NCBI GenBank assembly: GCA_003075315.1
Contig: QDFQ01000005.1
Span: 62,001 to 126,000 of the forward strand
Length of the DNA: 64,000 bases
DNA from: Arthrobacter sp. TPD3018
GTDB lineage: Bacteria; Pseudomonadota; Alphaproteobacteria; Sphingomonadales; Sphingomonadaceae
Direction: 5' to 3'
Made by a program: the position numbers and the translations under genes. A model generated the notes under the pieces. The model was not told the DNA's origin, ran no database searches, and saw only the letters and a list, made by a program, of their open reading frames with translations. Position 1 is the stretch's first letter. Every line of letters begins with the position of its first letter. Positions 9,813 through 18,557 of the stretch are shown in pieces.

Positions 9813-9833
9813 GGGCGAGGCAGTCAGGTCAGC

Positions 9834-10199
9834 CTACGTCCGCTCGCCCACATCGATCCGGTTTCCATCGGGATCGGCGAAGACGAAGGCCCGCCGGCCA
9901 TACGCCTTGTCCGCCAGTCGCTTGATGATCCGCACACCCTGCCCCTCCAGCCAGCGATACAGCGCATCGGCATCATCGACGAACAGGTGCATAACGTTGG
10001 CGGTCGATGCCGCATGATCGGCCTTCCGGGTCAGGTGAATTTCCGCGGCATCCTTCTTCAGCACCGCAAAGCCCACCGGATCGCCGTTTTCGAAGACGGT
10101 CGCGAAACCCATCACACCGCCATAAAAGCGCAAGGCCGCGTCCATATCGCGCACGCAAATCGTCGGCGCCGCACGCCCGAACGTAACCGGCTCATCCAT
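9834..10199 (-). CDS. VOC-superfamily (glyoxalase/bleomycin-resistance-like) protein
   Basis: A 121-aa single vicinal-oxygen-chelate domain. The paired beta-alpha-beta-beta-beta modules are visible: APTICVRDMDAALRFYGGVMGF at the start, a central AEIHLTR strand, VMHLFVDDADALYRWLEGQGV, and the terminal FVFADPDGNRIDVGE, which normally supplies the last metal ligand (Glu). Such proteins include small-molecule binding proteins, dioxygenases and lyases, and I cannot choose among them. It stands alone; the aminopeptidase converges from the other side, and tonB-like ends 100 nt upstream on the same strand. Confidence 0.75.
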   Translation of the reverse strand: MDEPVTFGRAAPTICVRDMDAALRFYGGVMGFATVFENGDPVGFAVLKKDAAEIHLTRKADHAASTANVMHLFVDDADALYRWLEGQGVRIIKRLADKAYGRRAFVFADPDGNRIDVGERT

Positions 10200-10298
10200 C
10201 GGAATTCATCCTGTCGGGCAGCGGCGGCGGTGCGCATGCCGGGTGATGGAGCGGTGTCCGTCGCCTAGCTGCGCTGCGGGGCTCGCCCTGTCAACGCA

Positions 10299-11060
10299 TC
10301 ACCGGTCGGTCGCGGGCGGGTCGATATCCCATTGCTGGTCGCGCAACACGGTCGACGCCACGGGCTTGCCCGCCGCATCGCGCCACGGATCGTAGCGGAA
10401 GCGCTTTTCGATCGCCCGGCACGTCGCCTGATCCATCAGCGCATTGCCGCTCGACTGCGCGATCCGGCAATTCGTGACGTGGCCATTGGTCTCGACCCGG
10501 TAGCGGACGCTCACCACGCCGCGAAAGCCGGTGTCGAGGATCGAATCGGGAATGTCCGATCCCTTGATTCGCCCGTTGATCAGCCGCGGTACGCGTTCCC
10601 AGCCGCTGCCGTCGCCATCGCCGTCGCCGCCCGCGCCATTGCCGTTGCCGATCCCGCCGGCGCCCGTGCCCGGGCCCGGCTTGTCCGACGCGCCGGACGT
10701 CGCCTGCACGCCGATATTGGGCAGCGGCGCGACGACGACCGGCGGCGGTGGCGCGACCTGGATGATCGGCACCGGCGCGGTCACTTCGGTCGCCTTGGAG
10801 CGCAGATTGGGCGGAGAGGCCTTGCCGCTTGGCCGGTTGATTTTCTTGGGCGGCGGCACCACGCGTTCGGGCGGCGGCGGATCGGGCATGACGGTGAAGG
10901 TCGCCAACGCCTGCTGCACCGCCTGCGGCCCGCCATGAAAGGCCAGCCCCATCACCAACGCATAGCCCAATGCCGCCACGACGCCCCCGGTCAGGAGCGC
11001 CGCGCCGATCCGCTCGCGTCGCGAAGCGCCGTATTGCGAAGGGCCATAGGTCGTCACCAT
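10299..11060 (-). CDS. TonB-family energy transducer-like protein
   Basis: Predicted inner-membrane protein spanning the periplasm with a TonB C-terminal domain. From the ATG at 11060 it is 253 aa: a basic N-terminus (SRRER), one membrane helix at about residues 18-38, then a long Pro-rich linker with PPPPE, PPPK and APPPPVVV runs. A Gly/Asp-rich stretch follows, and the last ~85 residues form a TonB domain (GVVSVRYRVETNGHVTNC, then ALMDQATCRAIEKRFRY). An in-frame TTG at 11093 is an alternative start. It lies downstream of tpiA. No exbB/exbD is next to it. A 9-bp-arm palindrome overlaps the ATG. Confidence 0.8.
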   Translation of the reverse strand: MVTTYGPSQYGASRRERIGAALLTGGVVAALGYALVMGLAFHGGPQAVQQALATFTVMPDPPPPERVVPPPKKINRPSGKASPPNLRSKATEVTAPVPIIQVAPPPPVVVAPLPNIGVQATSGASDKPGPGTGAGGIGNGNGAGGDGDGDGSGWERVPRLINGRIKGSDIPDSILDTGFRGVVSVRYRVETNGHVTNCRIAQSSGNALMDQATCRAIEKRFRYDPWRDAAGKPVASTVLRDQQWDIDPPATDR

Positions 11061-11080
11061 GCGACAGATGATGTCGCATG
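11058..11080. promoter_or_regulatory. Palindrome overlapping the tonB-like start codon
   Basis: CATGCGACA (11058-11066) and TGTCGCATG (11072-11080) form 9-bp arms around a 5-nt centre. On the minus strand the 3' arm contains the ATG of the tonB-like gene, so an mRNA hairpin here would bury the start codon; alternatively it is a dimeric repressor site. Seen directly in the sequence; function is inferred. Confidence 0.5.
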
Positions 11081-11119
11081 GCGCCTTTCGCAACGCTGAC
11101 TGGCAGCCTCAGTCGGGCG

Positions 11120-11866
11120 TTACAGCGTCGCCGCCGCCTCGATGATCGGCACGAACTTCGCCGCGGTCAGGCTCGCGCCGCCCACCAGCGCACCGTCGAC
11201 ATTTTCGCAGGCGAGGATCGTGGCGGCGTTATCGCCCGTCACCGATCCGCCGTACAGGATGCGAATTCCGTCCGCCGCGTCGCCGACCAACTGGCGCAGC
11301 TTGGCGCGGGCGATCGAATGGATCGCAGCGATCTGGTCCAGCGTCGGCGTGCGGCCGGTGCCGATCGCCCAGCGCGGTTCGTAAGCGAGCGTGAACCAGC
11401 TGCCATCGGCATTGTCGGGCACCGATTTCTCGATCTGCGCCTGCACCACGCGCTCGGCGCGGTCGGCGTCGCGCTCGGCCTCGGTCTCGCCGCAGCAGGA
11501 GATGACGTGAAGCCCCGCGCGCCGCGCCGCCGCCGCCTTCGCCCAGGCGTCATGGCTCGTTTCGCCCTGGTCGGCCCGGCGCTCGCTATGGCCGACGATG
11601 GTGAAGCGCGCGCCGGCCTCCGCGACCATGCCCGCTGAGACGCAACCGGTATGGGCGCCGCTGTCCGCCTCGTGCACGTCCTCGGCGCCGATCGACAGGC
11701 TGGGCACCCGTTCCGCCGCGCCCGCGATCAGCGTGAAGGGCACGGCAACCGCCACGTCCACACCCGGCGCTGCCTCTGCCGCGGCGGCGATCGCGTCCAG
11801 CTCGGCGAGCGCCGCGCGCGACCCGTTCATTTTCCAGTTTCCCGCCACAAACTTGCGCCGAGTCAT
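11120..11866 (-). CDS. tpiA: Triosephosphate isomerase
   Basis: Interconverts dihydroxyacetone phosphate and glyceraldehyde 3-phosphate in the cytosol. The 248-aa barrel has FVAGNWKMNG with the substrate Lys at K12, the electrophile His in IVGHSERR (H93), the catalytic Glu E163 in AYEPRWAIGTG, and the phosphate loop LYGGSV. The residue after AYEP is Arg165, where most family members have Val or another small residue. The gene is divergent from ppiD with 128 nt between starts. A 16-bp motif shared with gap and the fba unit lies about 28 nt upstream. The tonB-like gene follows on the same strand. Confidence 0.95.
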   Translation of the reverse strand: MTRRKFVAGNWKMNGSRAALAELDAIAAAAEAAPGVDVAVAVPFTLIAGAAERVPSLSIGAEDVHEADSGAHTGCVSAGMVAEAGARFTIVGHSERRADQGETSHDAWAKAAAARRAGLHVISCCGETEAERDADRAERVVQAQIEKSVPDNADGSWFTLAYEPRWAIGTGRTPTLDQIAAIHSIARAKLRQLVGDAADGIRILYGGSVTGDNAATILACENVDGALVGGASLTAAKFVPIIEAAATL

Positions 11867-11893
11867 CCGACCTCCCGTCCTGCCTTATCATTC

Positions 11894-11909
11894 GTTTTAC
11901 ACGTTAAAC
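11894..11909 (-). promoter_or_regulatory. Putative glycolytic operator upstream of tpiA
   Basis: GTTTTACACGTTAAAC. It matches, at 12 or more of 16 positions, the sites upstream of gap (61310-61326) and of the toxin-antitoxin/fba unit (57825-57840). The pseudo-palindrome with a central CG is the form used by LacI-type regulators. The site lies 28 nt before the tpiA start. Confidence 0.55.
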
Positions 11910-11994
11910 GCGTCATGCCTGCCCGCGCGCTTGATGGCAAGGCACTGCCCCCCTAAAGCGTGGACCAAATCTTTCAGGGACGATCGGCCACTCC

Positions 11995-13935
11995 ATGCTC
12001 AGCTTTTTCCGCCGGATCATCAATTCCAAGGCCGGCGTCGTCGTCACCTTCATCGTGCTGGGCGTCATCGCGCTGGCCTTCGCCGCGGGCGACATCACCG
12101 GCCTCGCCGGTAACGGCCCCAGCCTATCGGGCGGCAGCGTCGCTACCGTCGGCGGCACGAAGATCTCGCCCGCCGAGTTGCGCCAGCGCGTGCAGACCGA
12201 GCTGGCCGGCGCCCGCCAGCGCATTCCCACGCTAACCATGGAACAGCTGCTGGAACAGGGCGGCCTGCAATCCACGCTGGACCGCGCCGTCAACGGCGTC
12301 GCGCTGGAACGCTTTGGCCAGGACCAGGGCATGGTCGTCAGCAAGCGGTCGATCGACGGCGTCATCGCCGGGATCCCCGGCCTGCGTGGCCCCAACGGCC
12401 AGTTCGACCCCGTCCGCTACCAGCAGCTGCTCGCCGATCAGAAGCTGACCGACGCGCAGGTCCGCACCGACATCGCGCGGGACATCATCGCGCAGCAGCT
12501 GATGCTGCCGACGCAGGGCGCCACGCAGGTGCCGCAGAAGGTCGCGCTGCCCTATGCCTCGCTGATGCTCGAAAAGCGGTCTGGCCAGATCGCCTTCGTC
12601 CCCGCCTCCGCGGTCAATGGCGGCCCGGCGCCGACCGACGCCGAACTGCAGGCCTTCTATCGCCGTAACGTCGCGCGCTTCACCGTGCCGGAACGCCGCG
12701 TGATCCGCTACGCCCGTGTCACGCCCGAGATGGTGAAGGCCGCCGCCACCCCGACCGATGCCGAGGTCGCCGCCGCCTACAAGAGCCAGGCGTCGCGCTT
12801 CGCTGCCGCCGAAAAGCGCACGATCGCACAGGTCGTGGTCGCCGATCAGGCCGGTGCCAATGCCATCGCCGCCAAGGTGAAGGGCGGCACCTCGCTGACC
12901 GACGCCGCCCGCGCCGCCGGCCTGGAAGCCGCGACGCAGACCGCCGTCACCAAGTCGGCCTATGCCGGCACGACCAGCACCGCCATCGCCGACGCCGCCT
13001 TCGCCGCGCCGCGCGGCGGCGTGATCGGCCCGGTGCGCGGGCCGCTCGGCTGGGTCGTCGCGAAGGTCGAATCGATCGAACAATCGCCCGGCAAGACGCT
13101 GGAACAGGCACGTCCCGAACTGGTCGCGGCGCTGTCGAAGGACAAGCTCGCCCGCGCGCTGTCGGACGTGCATGACAAGCTGGACGATGCGCTCAGCAAG
13201 AGCGCGACGTTCGACGAGGTGACCGCCGACCAGAAGCTCAGCGCCACCACCACGCCCGCGCTACTCGCCAACGGCACCAACCCCGATTCGCCCGGCACCG
13301 CCGCCGACCCGGCGATCGCCCCGATTGTTGGCGCCGCCTTCCAGATGGCGGAGGGCGACCCCGCGCAGCTGGTGCCGACGGGCCAGGACGGCAGCTTCGC
13401 CGTCGTCGCGCTCGGCCGCGTCGTCCCCGCTGCGCCGCGTCCGCTGGATCAGGTGCGCGCACAGGTCGCCGCGGACTATGCCGCCGATCGCGCCCGCGCT
13501 GCCGCGCGCAAGCTCGCCACCGACATCCTCGCCAAGGTGAACAAGGGCACGCCGCTGGCGCAGGCGATGGCGACCGCCGGCCGTCCGCTGCCGCCGGTCC
13601 AGCCCGCCGTGGCGACGCGCGCGCAGCTCGCCGCCGCGCAGGGCCAGGTGCAGGCGCCGCTCGCGCTGATGTTCGCGATGGCCAAGGGCAATGCCAAACT
13701 GCTCGAAGCGCCGAACAACGCCGGCTGGCTGATCGTCAAGCTCGACCAGATCGTGCCGGGCGACGCCAAGGGCGTGCCGCAGGCCGTGGCCGGCGCCCGC
13801 GCCAGCATCGCGCAGCTCGTCGGCCGCGAATATGCCGAACAGTTCGCCCGCGCCGTCCGCAACGCCGTCGGCGTGAAGACCGATGCGGCCGCGCTCGCCA
13901 AGGTGCGCGCCGATCTGACCGGCGCTGGCAACTGA
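11995..13935 (+). CDS. ppiD: SurA/PpiD-type peptidyl-prolyl isomerase, membrane-anchored chaperone
   Basis: A 646-aa periplasmic folding factor anchored by one N-terminal helix (VVVTFIVLGVIALAFAAGDI, residues about 14-33). The SurA-like N-domain follows, with VATVGGTKISPAELRQRV and a LEQGGLQSTLDRAVNGVAL helix. Next come parvulin-type segments (KRTIAQVVVADQAGANAIAA; GPVRGPLGWVVAKVESIE) and a second degenerate Ala/Gln-rich parvulin-like repeat to the C-terminus. In E. coli PpiD works at the Sec translocon on emerging outer-membrane proteins. The stop is one base before the trpE start, so the two genes are probably co-transcribed although their jobs differ. Confidence 0.85.
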   Translation: MLSFFRRIINSKAGVVVTFIVLGVIALAFAAGDITGLAGNGPSLSGGSVATVGGTKISPAELRQRVQTELAGARQRIPTLTMEQLLEQGGLQSTLDRAVNGVALERFGQDQGMVVSKRSIDGVIAGIPGLRGPNGQFDPVRYQQLLADQKLTDAQVRTDIARDIIAQQLMLPTQGATQVPQKVALPYASLMLEKRSGQIAFVPASAVNGGPAPTDAELQAFYRRNVARFTVPERRVIRYARVTPEMVKAAATPTDAEVAAAYKSQASRFAAAEKRTIAQVVVADQAGANAIAAKVKGGTSLTDAARAAGLEAATQTAVTKSAYAGTTSTAIADAAFAAPRGGVIGPVRGPLGWVVAKVESIEQSPGKTLEQARPELVAALSKDKLARALSDVHDKLDDALSKSATFDEVTADQKLSATTTPALLANGTNPDSPGTAADPAIAPIVGAAFQMAEGDPAQLVPTGQDGSFAVVALGRVVPAAPRPLDQVRAQVAADYAADRARAAARKLATDILAKVNKGTPLAQAMATAGRPLPPVQPAVATRAQLAAAQGQVQAPLALMFAMAKGNAKLLEAPNNAGWLIVKLDQIVPGDAKGVPQAVAGARASIAQLVGREYAEQFARAVRNAVGVKTDAAALAKVRADLTGAGN

Positions 13936-13936
13936 G

Positions 13937-15439
13937 ATGAGCGCCAGCGCCGCGGCGATCGCGACCCTCGCCGCCGGGCGCCCGGCGTTCGTCTGGCGGC
14001 GGCAGGTCGCCGATACCGAAACGCCGGTCGCCGCCGCGCTCAAGCTGATCGAGCCGGGCCGCGGCGACTTCCTGCTCGAATCGGTCGAAGGCGGCGCGAC
14101 GCGCGGGCGGCACAGCCTGATCGGCCTCGCACCCGATCTCGTCTTCCGCGCGCATGGCGACACGGCCGAGATCAACCGGCACTGGGCGACCGATCGCGAC
14201 GCCTTCCAGCCGACCGGCACGCCGACGCTTGCCGCGCTGCGTGCGCTCGTCTCCGAATGCCGGGGAGACGTGCCTGCAGAGCTGCCGCGCGCGCTCGCCT
14301 GCCTCGTCGGCTATTTCGGCTATGAGACGATCGGCCTCGTCGAGCGACTCGATGCCCCTGCCGCCGATCCGCTCGGCCTGCCCGACATGCTGTTCGTCCG
14401 GCCGACGGTGATCTGCGTGTTCGACCGGCTGGCCGACGCGCTCTATCTAGTCGCCCCGGTGTGGCCCGATGCCACGCGCACGCCGGAGAAGCTGGTCGCC
14501 GCGGCGGAGGACCGACTGGACGACGTCGCCGCCCGCCTCGCGCATACCATGCTGCCGGCGCCCGTCACGGCGGCCCCGGAAGAGCCCGCCTACACGCCGG
14601 TCATCGCGCCGCAGGACTATGCGACGATGGTCACCCGCGCACAGGACTATATCGCCGCGGGCGATATCTTTCAGGTGGTACTGGCGCAGCGCTTCTCCGC
14701 GCCCTTCGCGCTGCCGCCGTTCGAACTGTACCGCAGCCTGCGCCGCATCAATCCCTCGCCGTTCCTCTATCACCTCGATCTGCCCGGCTTTGCGCTGATC
14801 GGCTCGAGCCCCGAAATCCTCGTCCGGGTCCGCGACGGGCAGGTCACCATCCGCCCGATCGCCGGCACCCGCCCGCGCGGCAAGACCGCGGCGGAAGACG
14901 AGGCGAATCGCGAGAGTCTGCTCGCCGATCCCAAGGAGCGCGCGGAGCACCTGATGCTGCTCGACCTCGGCCGTAACGACGTCGGCCGTGCGGCGGCGCC
15001 GGGAACGGTGCGCGTCACGTCGAGCTACGGCATCGAATTGTACAGCCATGTCATGCACATCGTTTCGAACGTGGTGGGCGACCTGTCCCCCGCCGCCGAC
15101 GCGATCGACGCCCTGTTCGCCGGCTTTCCTGCCGGCACCGTCAGCGGCGCGCCCAAGGTGCGCGCCTGCCAGGTCATCGCTGAGCTCGAGCCGGAACGGC
15201 GCGGCGCCTATGCCGGCGGCGTCGGCTATTTCTCGCCGGACGGATCGATGGATTCGTGCATCGTCCTGCGCACCGCGATCGTAAAGGACGGCACGATCCA
15301 CGCGCAGGCCGGCGCCGGCATCGTCGCCGACAGCGTGCCGGCGTACGAACAGCGTGAGTGCGAGGCGAAGGCTGGGGCGATCCTGGCGGCGGCCCGCGAC
15401 GCCGTGGCGCGTGCGGCTGAGGGGCGATTTGGGCAGTAG
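13937..15439 (+). CDS. trpE: Anthranilate synthase component I
   Basis: Chorismate-binding, ammonia-dependent half of anthranilate synthase, the first committed step of tryptophan synthesis. The 500-aa protein has the N-terminal allosteric motif region LLESVEGGATRGRHSLIG. In the C-terminal catalytic half it has FQVVLAQRFS, GSSPEILVRV, IAGTRPRGK, HLMLLDLGRNDVGR and FPAGTVSGAPKVRA, all of the chorismate-utilising fold. TrpG lies 0.77 kb downstream, separated by a minus-strand gene and a repeat, so trpE is co-transcribed with ppiD rather than with trpGDC. I see no attenuator-like Trp-codon leader upstream. Confidence 0.95.
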   Translation: MSASAAAIATLAAGRPAFVWRRQVADTETPVAAALKLIEPGRGDFLLESVEGGATRGRHSLIGLAPDLVFRAHGDTAEINRHWATDRDAFQPTGTPTLAALRALVSECRGDVPAELPRALACLVGYFGYETIGLVERLDAPAADPLGLPDMLFVRPTVICVFDRLADALYLVAPVWPDATRTPEKLVAAAEDRLDDVAARLAHTMLPAPVTAAPEEPAYTPVIAPQDYATMVTRAQDYIAAGDIFQVVLAQRFSAPFALPPFELYRSLRRINPSPFLYHLDLPGFALIGSSPEILVRVRDGQVTIRPIAGTRPRGKTAAEDEANRESLLADPKERAEHLMLLDLGRNDVGRAAAPGTVRVTSSYGIELYSHVMHIVSNVVGDLSPAADAIDALFAGFPAGTVSGAPKVRACQVIAELEPERRGAYAGGVGYFSPDGSMDSCIVLRTAIVKDGTIHAQAGAGIVADSVPAYEQRECEAKAGAILAAARDAVARAAEGRFGQ

Positions 15440-15500
15440 GCCGTTTTGGCGGTACTCCGCCGGCCCCGTTGTCAGCTTAATCCGCCCTCCGCCCATTATC

Positions 15501-15583
15501 CGTCATCCCAGCGAAGGCTGGGATCTCCCGGTTACAGTGCGCGCCAACAGCCGCAAAAGACCCCAGCCGTCGCTGGGGTGACG
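15501..15583. repeat. 83-bp twin-hairpin repeat (REPIN-like), copy 1
   Basis: Outer inverted repeat CGTCATCCCAGCG (15501-15513) / CGCTGGGGTGACG (15571-15583). Each end folds into its own hairpin (CCCAGCGAAGGCTGGG; CCCCAGCCGTCGCTGGGG) with a ~42-bp less conserved middle. The copy at 21139-21221 has exactly the same length and layout. It lies between trpE and the convergent exported-protein gene. Confidence 0.8.
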
Positions 15584-15612
15584 AGCTAGGTCAGGAAACG
15601 AAGTCTCCCGAC

Positions 15613-16044
15613 TCAGGGAATCTGCGCCTGCGCATCGCGCTGTGCGCGCCGCTCCGCCGCCCACTGGCGGTTTTGCATCAGCGCACAGCCGCTCTGACCA
15701 CCGGTTCCGACGGGCGAGCACGTATCGGGCAACCCGGCCGCGGCGCGACCGATCTGGTCCTGCACCGCCACCTTGTTGGACCATGCCTGGTTCTGCGCCG
15801 GGATCGGCCCGCTGTCGCGGAACTGCTTTGGGATGCGATAGGGCTGGTCGAGCGTCGAGCACACGACGATCTCGGTCGACGTGCTCTGCGGGCACTTCTG
15901 CCCCACACCCAGCGTCACGCTGCGCACCCGCTGCGGCGGCGAGCCTGCTTCCGCCGTACCGTCCGTCCCCGTGGCGGGGGCGGTCTGCGCGGAAGCGACC
16001 GCCGGCAAGGCGATGAGAGCGGCGAGCAGCAACGGGCGGATCAT
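15613..16044 (-). CDS. Small exported protein of unknown function
   Basis: A 143-aa product whose ATG at 16044 is preceded by an AAGGAG ribosome-binding site. Residues 1-20 form a signal peptide (MIRPLLLAALIALPAVASAQ). The mature part has an Ala/Thr-rich start, a GQKCPQSTSTEIVVCST segment, DQPYRIPKQFRDSGPIP, and a Gln/Arg/Ala-rich helical end. Four cysteines in the mature protein could form disulfides in the periplasm. I do not recognise a named domain. It sits on the opposite strand between trpE and trpG, interrupting the trp genes, and is divergent from trpG with a 163-nt gap. Confidence 0.65.
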   Translation of the reverse strand: MIRPLLLAALIALPAVASAQTAPATGTDGTAEAGSPPQRVRSVTLGVGQKCPQSTSTEIVVCSTLDQPYRIPKQFRDSGPIPAQNQAWSNKVAVQDQIGRAAAGLPDTCSPVGTGGQSGCALMQNRQWAAERRAQRDAQAQIP

Positions 16045-16207
16045 GACGGGCACTCCTTCAGGTCGTTCAACGTGCAGCCGCCGCCATGGCTCCCGCTGGC
16101 GTGGCATGGTTTTTTCGGTCTAACCGAACCGACATTGCTACAGGATTGCCGCGACGCAAGAGGGTGCGACAGGTTGCACGCCCGCGCTCTTCGGCTATGG
16201 CGGCGCG

Positions 16208-16792
16208 ATGATCCTCGTCGTCGACAATTACGACAGCTTCACCTGGAACCTCGTCCACTACCTCATGGAGCTGGGCAGCGAGGTCGAGGTGGTGCGCAAC
16301 GACGCCATTTCGGCGGGGCAGGCGCTGTCGTCGGGCGCCAGCGCCTTCCTCATCTCGCCCGGCCCGTGCACCCCGACCGAGGCGGGCGTCAGCCTCGATC
16401 TCGTTGCGGCGGCCGCGGACGCCGGGCGTCCGCTGCTGGGCGTGTGCCTGGGCCATCAGGCGATCGGCCAGCATTTCGGTGGTAAGGTGGAGCGCGGCGG
16501 GCTGATGCACGGCAAGACCTCTGCGGTCGAACATGACGGCACCGGCCTGTTCGAAGGGCTGCCCTCGCCCTTCATGGCGACGCGCTATCACAGCCTGATC
16601 GTCAACGACGTGGCGGCGCCCCTGGTCGTCAACGCGCGCACCCAGGACGGTATCGTCATGGGCTTCCGTCACGAACGCCTGCCGATCCATGGCGTGCAAT
16701 TCCACCCCGAAAGCATCGCGACCGAACACGGCCATGCCATGCTCGCCAATTTCCTGACGATCGCCGGCATTCCGGTGCGCGAGCGCCCGTGA
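16208..16792 (+). CDS. trpG: Anthranilate synthase component II (glutamine amidotransferase)
   Basis: Supplies ammonia from glutamine to TrpE. The 194-aa class I amidotransferase has [16 protein letters not shown] at the N-terminus, the oxyanion loop [11 protein letters not shown], the nucleophile C80 in [12 protein letters not shown], and the His-x-Glu pair in [13 protein letters not shown] near the C-terminus. The same subunit may also serve PabB. The stop TGA overlaps the GTG of trpD, and a chain of such overlaps continues through trpC and moaC. The promoter must lie in the 163 nt upstream, but I cannot pick clear -35/-10 boxes. Confidence 0.95.
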   Translation: MILVVDNYDSFTWNLVHYLMELGSEVEVVRNDAISAGQALSSGASAFLISPGPCTPTEAGVSLDLVAAAADAGRPLLGVCLGHQAIGQHFGGKVERGGLMHGKTSAVEHDGTGLFEGLPSPFMATRYHSLIVNDVAAPLVVNARTQDGIVMGFRHERLPIHGVQFHPESIATEHGHAMLANFLTIAGIPVRERP

Positions 16793-17784
16793 CCAGCGTC
16801 GTCCTGCTTCCCGATCCCTCGTCGCCGCTGTCGCGCGAAAGCGCGGCGCAGGCGTTTGCCGATATCCTCGATGCCCGTGTCTCGGAAGAGGCGATCGGCG
16901 ACTTCCTGCTGGCTCTGTCCGATCGCGGCGAAACCAGCATCGAAATCGCCGAGGCCGCCCGCGCGCTGCGGGCCCGCCTGATCCCGATCGCCGCGCCCGA
17001 CGGCGCGATCGACGTCTGCGGCACGGGCGGCGACGGGCATCATACGCTCAACGTCTCGACCGCGGTCGCGCTGGTCGTCGCGGCTTGCGGGGTGCCGGTC
17101 GCCAAGCACGGCAACCGTGCCGCCTCCTCGAAGGCCGGCGCCGCCGATACGCTGGAGGCGCTCGGCCTCGACATGGAGATCGCGGGCGCGACGGCGGAGG
17201 CGAGCCTGGCCGATATCGGCATCGCCTTCCTGTTCGCCGCAAACCACCACCCGGCGATGGCACGGATCACGCCGATCCGTCGTCGCATCGGCAAACGCAC
17301 GATCTTCAACCTGATGGGTCCCCTCGCCAATCCGGCGCGCGTGTCGCACCAGCTGATCGGCATCGCCCGCCCCGATTACGCCGGCCTCTATGCCGAGGCG
17401 CTGGAACAGCTCGGCACCGCACGGGCCGCGGTGATTTCGGGTGAAGAGGGGCTGGACGAACTCTCCACCGCCGGCCCCAGCCTCGCGGTGAATGTCGGCA
17501 GCGCGGCGCTGCCATCGCGCATCACGCCGGAAGACGCCGGCCTGCCCCGTCACCCGCTCGCCGCCATCCGCGGGGGCGACCCGGCCTATAATGCCGCCGC
17601 GCTGCGCCGCCTGTTGGATGGAGAGGCGGGCGCCTATCGCGACGCCGTGCTGCTCAATGCAGCGGCGGCGCTTGTCGTCGCCGACCACGCACCCAATCTC
17701 ACTACGGGCGCACAGGCCGCCGCCGAAGCGCTCGACGCCGGCCGCGCCGCCGCGCTCCTCGACCGCTGGATCGCCTACCGATGA
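16789..17784 (+). CDS. trpD: Anthranilate phosphoribosyltransferase
   Basis: Joins anthranilate to PRPP, step 2 of tryptophan synthesis. The 331-aa protein carries the PRPP/Mg loop [20 protein letters not shown], the anthranilate-side [21 protein letters not shown], and [21 protein letters not shown] followed by [15 protein letters not shown]. The GTG start at 16789 sits inside the trpG stop, and the gene ends overlapping the trpC ATG. Its start and the continuous frame leave no alternative. trpF, trpB and trpA are not in the window. Confidence 0.95.
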   Translation: MTSVVLLPDPSSPLSRESAAQAFADILDARVSEEAIGDFLLALSDRGETSIEIAEAARALRARLIPIAAPDGAIDVCGTGGDGHHTLNVSTAVALVVAACGVPVAKHGNRAASSKAGAADTLEALGLDMEIAGATAEASLADIGIAFLFAANHHPAMARITPIRRRIGKRTIFNLMGPLANPARVSHQLIGIARPDYAGLYAEALEQLGTARAAVISGEEGLDELSTAGPSLAVNVGSAALPSRITPEDAGLPRHPLAAIRGGDPAYNAAALRRLLDGEAGAYRDAVLLNAAAALVVADHAPNLTTGAQAAAEALDAGRAAALLDRWIAYR

Positions 17785-18557
17785 CCATTCTGTCCCGCAT
17801 TATCGAAACCAAGCGCGCAGAGGTTGCCGCGCGCAAGGCGACGATCAGCCTCGCCGATCTCGATGCGCGCATCGCCGCGGTGACGAAGCCGCGCGGCTTC
17901 CGTGCCGCGCTCGACGCCAAATCCGGCCATGCGCTTATCACCGAAATCAAGAAGGCCAGCCCGTCCAAGGGGCTGATCCGCGCCGATTTCGATCCGCCCG
18001 CCCATGCGCGCGCCTATCAGGCGGGTGGCGCGGCCTGCCTGTCGGTCCTCACCGACGAACAATGGTTTCAGGGCAGCGACGACTATCTGATCGCCGCTCG
18101 CGCCGCCTGCGACCTGCCCGTGATCCGCAAGGATTTCATGGTCGATCCCTGGCAGGCAACCGAAAGCCGCTCGATCGGCGCCGACGCCATCCTCATCATC
18201 GTAGCCGCGCTGGACGACAATCAGATGGCGGAGATCGAGGCCTCGGCGCTCGATTGCGGCATGGACGTGCTGGTCGAGGTGCATGACGAATCCGAATTGG
18301 AACGCGCGCTTCGCCTCAAGTCGCGGCTGATCGGCGTCAACAACCGCAATCTGCACGATTTTTCGGTCAACTTCGCCCGCACGTACGAACTGGTCGGCAA
18401 GGCGCCCAAGGGCTGCACCTTCGTCGCCGAAAGCGGCCTCGAAACCCGCGCCGACCTCGACGCGATGGCGCAGCACGGCGTGCGCTGCTTCCTGATCGGC
18501 GAAGCGCTGATGCGCGCCGACGACGTCGAGGCCGCGACGCGGGCATTGGTCGGGTGA
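17781..18557 (+). CDS. trpC: Indole-3-glycerol-phosphate synthase
   Basis: Closes the indole ring from carboxyphenylamino-deoxyribulose phosphate. The 258-aa TIM barrel shows the signature [20 protein letters not shown] with the catalytic Lys, [29 protein letters not shown], a Glu-bearing [24 protein letters not shown], and [14 protein letters not shown]. Single-function form, with no fused trpF. ATG overlaps the trpD stop; the stop overlaps the GTG of moaC (GTGA), which places a molybdenum-cofactor gene in translational coupling with the trp genes. Confidence 0.95.
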   Translation: MTILSRIIETKRAEVAARKATISLADLDARIAAVTKPRGFRAALDAKSGHALITEIKKASPSKGLIRADFDPPAHARAYQAGGAACLSVLTDEQWFQGSDDYLIAARAACDLPVIRKDFMVDPWQATESRSIGADAILIIVAALDDNQMAEIEASALDCGMDVLVEVHDESELERALRLKSRLIGVNNRNLHDFSVNFARTYELVGKAPKGCTFVAESGLETRADLDAMAQHGVRCFLIGEALMRADDVEAATRALVG

